Shown one piece after another: positions 18,777-23,246 of a stretch of DNA of 23,246 bases. Source of the DNA: Trichomonas tenax (lineage: Eukaryota > Parabasalia > Trichomonadida > Trichomonadidae); the NCBI GenBank assembly GCA_023091735.1, contig JALKBU010000824.1, forward strand, positions 1-23,246, in the 5' to 3' direction. The notes under the pieces are model-generated. The model saw nothing but the letters and a program-made list of their open reading frames with translations. It ran no database searches and was not told where the DNA came from. The position numbers and the translations under genes were made by a program. The number at the start of each line of letters is the position of its first letter. The stretch's first letter is position 1.

Positions 18777-21700
18777 TCAGGTAAATGATTCGAGAACTTT
18801 CTTTGTCAGTATGAAATCTTGTTTCTCGCCGCCCTTTCTGAATAATTCAGACAAGTCAGACTTAAACGTTGAGATTAATCTCAGGTAAAGTGCTTTGACA
18901 GATCTTGGAGGAGCAGTTACGCAAAGTAGCCTCTTTGCTAACTCAGTGTATATTATTTCTGAGACTAAGGAGCTGGAATCTTCAAATATTGCGTAAAGAA
19001 GTTCACCAACGAAAGCAGTATGTGTAGATGGGAATCTAAGCAAATCAATGAGAGCGTAAGTTAACATTCGCATTGGATCTTCTGCAAGAACAGTGTACAA
19101 CTTCAGATATAATCTAACAATCGGCAACTCCTTGAAGTCTTGTGTACCATTGACCATATCTTCTGTCCAGATGCTTCCTGTAACACGTGCAACAGAGTAT
19201 AAAACAAACTGCCAGAATACCTTTGGAGAGAGATTTTCTCTCGTTGCAGCATCAGTTAATTGTGCAGATATTGCGTGAACGCCATCACTGAAGGCTTCGT
19301 CATTGTGGTGCTCTCTGCGAATGAATTGCTTAACAATGGATGTCAAACCGCGCTGATCAAGGGCATCTTCCATGTTGAAGGAGATTTGTGGTGGCTTTGA
19401 TGGCGAAGCATCAGGTGGTGCACATGAGAGGATGATATTCCTGAACTGGATGTAATGTGGTGGGAGATACTCAATCAATAACTGGTAGTAACTTGCCAGA
19501 AACAATGGATAGTCATTTGCAATGAGCATTAGTGCGCGTGCAGCAGGTCTATAGAAACCATCTGGATAATAAGATGCAAGCCAAGAAAATGTGACAATAA
19601 AGTTGAAGCAAAACGTGGAGAATTTCGAGTCATTGCGTCTGACAAATGATGGAAATGCAGTTGAATGAAGACAAAGCTGAATCCAACAGCAAGCAAAACC
19701 AGGACAATGCTTTGGAGAAAGATATTCCAAGATTGAAATAAGTCTATCACGTTGTTTGACTTGGACATTGCTGAGATATTCATCGAGGAAATGGAAAAGT
19801 GTGAGTGAGAATTCGCGAACATTGTAAATGTTGAAATCGAGACTCTCGAGTGTTGCCATTGTGTTAACAATAATATTGTCCGGGAGGATCTTTGAAGTGT
19901 GCCTAGCAAGTGTTACACACAAGAAATGGATCAATGGAACATCAACTTTAGACTGCTTAATAAATGTATTAACTAAAGCAAGAAGAAGAGCACGAACTTG
20001 TTGAGTGTTACCTGGAGCAAAAGAATTGATGAAGTCTAAACGCTTCTGGTCACTCTGTTCTCTGCACATGTACATCAAGCTCCTAATAAGTTCTGTATAC
20101 TGTTTGTCAAAGATAGGAATTGTTGGTGTGCACCCTTGTGGTGATGTGACACCCAAAAGACTATAGCATGAAAGCATTGCTTTATCTGCGTGTGGAAGCA
20201 TTGCAATATATCTTGAGATAGTTGGTTGAATTGTATCAGCTGTGGTGGGGTTAGTCAAAAGATCCGAGAAAAGAGAGTTGAGAATAGAAAGATTATAAAA
20301 TCCGCGATTCACAACAAATTTGAAGAAAGATGGATGTGGGAATATAACTCTGAACAAAGCAGAGAGATCCAAGTTCTGTTTGCCAGAAGTAAGCTTAGCA
20401 AAGACTTTCAGGAATGTTGATGAAGTTACAGTGGTATCAGACATTGCAAGGGATACAACAGATTGCATCAAATTGACGTCATTCATTGTGTGTGCTGGGA
20501 ACTGAACAATATCTGTTCCGCTGCCAAGGAAGTAATATTTTTCGATCTGTTGTGCTTTGAGAGCGAGTTCCTTCATGTCCTGTGAAATTGCACTTAATTT
20601 CGGATGGTATGAGAAATAAATACTTAAGTCATCTTGTGTGAAAGAAGAATTCTTTCCTTGAACTTGCTTCGTGAAAACTTTGCCAGCAATGTCCTCAACG
20701 AAGACGGACTGTCTATCAAATGAATCTATTGGAATCTCGATGTCTTTTCTGTAGTAATTATTGATATCGACATTGAAATGTGATGCGAAACTGTAAATGA
20801 GATTTGTAACATCAGATCTAAGTCCAGGAACGCGAAGCACAGCTGCCATTACTTCCATGCAAGCACATGTATATGGACAAGGTGGCGCATAGACCGGCAA
20901 AGCTTTTGCAAAGTAAGAAAGCATGAAAAACATAACCGCACCAAAAGTTCCTGTTTGCGCTGCATCCTTAAGGAGACGAACAACATCGAGCATATATAGT
21001 GGTGGCGGGCGGCTATAGTATATAGAAAGTGTACCGACCCATTGTCCCATGTGCGCGATCCATGGCAAAGCTGTATAATACGTCCATCCTTTACCACGAA
21101 TTGTTGACAAGAGAATGAGTGTGTAATCGCATGCGGCTTGAAGAAGTGGAATGTTGTCGATCATTGTGGGCGGTGGTTTAAATTTCAGACAAACTTGAAT
21201 GAGATATTGTCTTTGTGCTTCTCCTATGAGATTTTGTGCGAAGTCTATTGAGCCGAATAGGTTCTGCCTTGGCTGATTAATAGTGTCAATGTTGACATCT
21301 GGTGGTGCAGGCTTCACAGGCAAAGTAACGAAATCTTTTCTTTTTTCGGGAAGTATAAAGTGATATTTCATTTCATGTGGCTCGAAATTTATTGGATCTC
21401 CTTCGTAAATTTGTGTCAATAATATAAAAAGATCAGAATCTAAATATCGTAATATAGGAGTTTGCGCTAATTGTTTGCAAAACATCGGGTATTTATATAT
21501 GTGGGGTAATATTGAGCGTGTAAATGTTAAGCATGAACGCAGGCCTTCCATTGTTTTTCTGTAACGAAGAATGTTGTTGAAAAGGGAGTATTGTGTGGGA
21601 AGAGGTACCAATTTATTTACGACGAACCATCCGAGAATGGAAGCAGTGTTTTCTGTAAACTTAGATTCGATTAAAATACGCAGAATGCAAGTTAATAATT

Positions 21701-21839
21701 CTTTCTTGTTTTCATTAAGCAATTCGGCCAAAATATGACCCAATTTCTCCATTGGTTGCGTCAATATACCCGTTGCTTGTGCAATGAGCTCATCATCAAA
21801 ATCCTGTGCCACAAAACTAGGATAAATTCCAAAGCTCAT
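18777..21839 (-). CDS. NOT1: CCR4-NOT scaffold NOT1, short form
   Basis: A 1020-aa scaffold of the CCR4-NOT deadenylase complex, which shortens mRNA poly(A) tails in the cytoplasm. Residues about 240-375 fit the NOT1 MIF4G domain: HMGQWVGTLSI (263-273) matches the family's LGHWLGMITL, MLSYFAKAL...APPCPYT matches VVPFVAKVL...PPNPWT, and FNVDIN matches LALDIN. MIF4G binds the CAF1/CCR4 nucleases. A helical region near 410-437 (KELALKAQQIEKYYF) precedes the CNOT9-binding position. The C-terminal NOT module is clear: LPPHYIQFRNIILS (792-805) matches PPxCxQLRNLILS, and ALIDLLRFPSTHT (about 138 residues later) matches NQLRYPNSHT. Human CNOT1 is about 2376 aa, so the N-terminal HEAT region that binds CNOT10/11 appears to be missing. 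An earlier separate gene or start is not visible in the 5' direction. The stop is TGA. Confidence 0.85.
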   Translation of the reverse strand: MSFGIYPSFVAQDFDDELIAQATGILTQPMEKLGHILAELLNENKKELLTCILRILIESKFTENTASILGWFVVNKLVPLPTQYSLFNNILRYRKTMEGLRSCLTFTRSILPHIYKYPMFCKQLAQTPILRYLDSDLFILLTQIYEGDPINFEPHEMKYHFILPEKRKDFVTLPVKPAPPDVNIDTINQPRQNLFGSIDFAQNLIGEAQRQYLIQVCLKFKPPPTMIDNIPLLQAACDYTLILLSTIRGKGWTYYTALPWIAHMGQWVGTLSIYYSRPPPLYMLDVVRLLKDAAQTGTFGAVMFFMLSYFAKALPVYAPPCPYTCACMEVMAAVLRVPGLRSDVTNLIYSFASHFNVDINNYYRKDIEIPIDSFDRQSVFVEDIAGKVFTKQVQGKNSSFTQDDLSIYFSYHPKLSAISQDMKELALKAQQIEKYYFLGSGTDIVQFPAHTMNDVNLMQSVVSLAMSDTTVTSSTFLKVFAKLTSGKQNLDLSALFRVIFPHPSFFKFVVNRGFYNLSILNSLFSDLLTNPTTADTIQPTISRYIAMLPHADKAMLSCYSLLGVTSPQGCTPTIPIFDKQYTELIRSLMYMCREQSDQKRLDFINSFAPGNTQQVRALLLALVNTFIKQSKVDVPLIHFLCVTLARHTSKILPDNIIVNTMATLESLDFNIYNVREFSLTLFHFLDEYLSNVQVKQRDRLISILEYLSPKHCPGFACCWIQLCLHSTAFPSFVRRNDSKFSTFCFNFIVTFSWLASYYPDGFYRPAARALMLIANDYPLFLASYYQLLIEYLPPHYIQFRNIILSCAPPDASPSKPPQISFNMEDALDQRGLTSIVKQFIRREHHNDEAFSDGVHAISAQLTDAATRENLSPKVFWQFVLYSVARVTGSIWTEDMVNGTQDFKELPIVRLYLKLYTVLAEDPMRMLTYALIDLLRFPSTHTAFVGELLYAIFEDSSSLVSEIIYTELAKRLLCVTAPPRSVKALYLRLISTFKSDLSELFRKGGEKQDFILTKKVLESFT

Positions 21840-22216
21840 TTTTGAAAAACCGACATTCTGACACTATACATTTTTGTAATTTTGTAAATCGTCAAATGGC
21901 ATTTTATTTATATTTATTACGAGGCACTTTTTCACATATAAAATAAATTATTTATTTTGAATTGCTACATAATCTAGATTCTATTTTGCTATTTCAATTT
22001 CTTTCTATGTTCATTTTGAAATTTTGTTCAAACAATTTTATAACAATTCTACTGAAATTATATAAAAATATACAAAATCTCTCAATTATGACAAATATTT
22101 ACGATTTAGAATCGGCAATTAGAGGCTAAATTAGTTGCATCTGCGTATGGAATAATTTAATAAGACTTAAATTAATATGTGAAAAAGTGCACGTTAAAAC
22201 ATTGTTCATGTCTTTT
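21840..22216. other. Spacer upstream of NOT1 with a 16-bp inverted repeat
   Basis: AT-rich DNA that should contain the NOT1 promoter; the ATG is preceded by TTTTTCAAAA, an imperfect Inr. The only structure of note is the inverted repeat at 21924-22190. No gene was found. Confidence 0.5.
21924..22190. repeat. 16-bp perfect inverted repeat, 267-bp span
   Basis: GCACTTTTTCACATAT at 21924-21939 is the exact inverse of 22175-22190. No target duplication is seen, so it is either a decayed small transposon or a long-range hairpin. It lies immediately left of the hairpin array. Confidence 0.6.
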
Positions 22217-22991
22217 CCACTAGTTTTTCATTGCTTATAAGGTCTTTCAATACGTAAGCCCCTCTATCCAGTGAAAATCTAGTGGTCTGCCATTCAATGT
22301 TTTCCTAGTTCTTCGATTTTTTTTGCAATTTCATTGCATTCAACGCATCAACAGTCGATAAACTACAAATCCAAAGCAATTGTTCGCACATCATGGTTTG
22401 TTGACTGTTGGTGCTTTCGAGATTCACATAAATCTAACTCATTCGACCATCTTTTACAAATCTACATTTTCTACGACTATCTGAGGTTTCTAGGATATAA
22501 AGTGATGTGAGAACCTCAGATTGTCGTAGGAAATGCTATGTATCAAATACTTCATTTTATCGATTTACATTACTCGTTTTAATTGTCTCATAGCATGACA
22601 AACAGATAGGCTATGCACATCGGTTCGTCATGCTATGAGATAACTAAAGCAATCTGCGATTTATAATTATTCGTTTTTAAATACCATCAAAAAATGATCA
22701 ATTTCTAGCACGAATTCTCCGAAAATTAGCAGTTCTGGAGAATTCGTGCTAGAAATTAATCATTTTTGATGGTATTTATATTTTTGGATAAATTATCGAC
22801 TTCAGGCACTAATAAACGCGAAAATTACATCAACAGTATACAAGTATTCGATGCTTACCATATCAAAGGAAATATAGTGTTGATGTATATTTCAAGATCG
22901 AATACCATTGAAAATGACGCGCTTATTGGCCATTTTCTGGAATACATTGATGTTCTAGATGGTGTATCCAAGAAGTCCGTCATTTTCAATG
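22217..22991 (+). other. Array of seven tandem hairpins
   Basis: Seven inverted repeats with unrelated sequences follow one another. (1) 22217-22242/22261-22285, imperfect. (2) 22345-22365/22394-22414, 17 of 21. (3) 22465-22489/22511-22535, 22 of 25. (4) 22576-22605/22621-22650, 25 of 30 with 14 in a row. (5) 22678-22720/22737-22778, near perfect. (6) 22827-22840/22873-22886, 13 of 14. (7) 22906-22929/22968-22991, 21 of 24 with a perfect outer 14. Spans are about 60-100 nt and the first five starts are spaced 102-128 nt. Read as + strand RNA most remaining differences are G-U pairs. The strand given is this inference. The class is unknown; a precursor cluster for small RNAs is one option. A 76-codon frame (22769-22999) overlaps the right part but has no recognisable product. 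Confidence 0.6.
22678..22778. repeat. Near-perfect 42-bp palindrome (hairpin 5 of the array)
   Basis: The arms, 22678-22720 and 22737-22778, differ by one substitution and one A in a homopolymer run, with a 16-nt loop. The outer part reads TAAATACCATC and the inner part CGAATTCTCC. It is the longest and cleanest stem in the window outside the MULE. Confidence 0.9.
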
Positions 22992-23119
22992 ATATTTGAT
23001 ACTTTGGATTATAATCTATGCTTTCTGGGCTACTTTGTAGCATTTTCTTGATTAGAATATGAATATATAATCAACAGAGATACTGCAAGCTTTAAATTCT
23101 CTGAAAAATGACCGAATCA

Positions 23120-23246
23120 GGGAAAATTTTTCCTTCTGCGGTGTAGTCCCGCGACCTTCATAACATTTTATCTGATCAATATTTTTTCGATTTGAAAGTA
23201 CTTTCATGTACATATTGATAGTTGTCTATCCAGTGGTGTAAGTGGC
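23120..23246 (-). mobile_element. Partial MULE-type element, truncated by window end
   Basis: The sequence starts GGGAAAATTTTTCC, the right-end terminus of the complete copy, and by eye is identical to that copy's right arm over the whole 127 nt before the window ends. The element lies in the opposite orientation to the 12602 copy. A target duplication would be ACCGAATCA at 23111-23119; the partner is outside the window. Confidence 0.92.

Noticed and set aside
22769..22999. 76-codon frame over the right half of the hairpin array
   Set aside because: It starts inside the palindrome arm, no domain is recognised, and no Inr is close. It is kept only as a remote alternative to the RNA reading.

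Overview
The window looks like nuclear DNA of a parabasalid (Trichomonas or a close relative). It is AT-rich, with single-exon genes and very short 5' leaders. Several starts lie about 10-20 nt downstream of a trichomonad-type Inr (TCA followed by pyrimidine and A/T). The H3 and H4 genes are divergently paired. The most highly expressed genes (uL13, H3, H4) end in TAAA, where the stop codon overlaps the UAAA poly(A) signal known from Trichomonas. A Mutator-like (MULE) element with a 9-bp target duplication fits too. Genus and species cannot be fixed from sequence alone.

Layout. 1-282: end of a MULE copy. 518-about 895: degenerate ~100-bp tandem repeats. 1229-1831 (+): ribosomal protein uL13/L13a. 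2287-6450 (-): 1387-aa coiled-coil protein with internal 42-residue repeats. 6917-7351 (-): unrecognised 144-aa protein. 7788-8324 (-): frameshifted PABP-like RRM pseudogene, back-to-back with SEC11 signal peptidase (8442-8993, +). 9439-11025 (+): katanin p80. 11201-12205 (+): broken surface-protein-like pseudogene. 12602-13255: complete non-autonomous MULE. 13345-14220: H3/H4 pair sharing a mirrored promoter. 14856-17375 (-): meckelin/TMEM67. 17697-18458 (+): lunapark. 18777-21839 (-): short NOT1. 22217-22991: seven unrelated hairpins in tandem. 23120-23246: end of a third MULE copy.

The nine intact genes are mostly housekeeping genes and do not form one pathway. Loose themes are chromatin and translation (H3, H4, uL13), mRNA turnover (NOT1), the ER (SEC11, lunapark), and the flagellum and microtubules (meckelin, katanin p80, perhaps the coiled-coil protein). 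Accessory DNA sits between them: MULE copies, two pseudogenes and the hairpin array.

The best candidate for something undescribed is the hairpin array at 22217-22991. Its stems have different sequences but similar size and spacing. Many of its arm differences would be G-U pairs if the + strand were transcribed. It resembles a small-RNA precursor cluster, though expression cannot be judged here.
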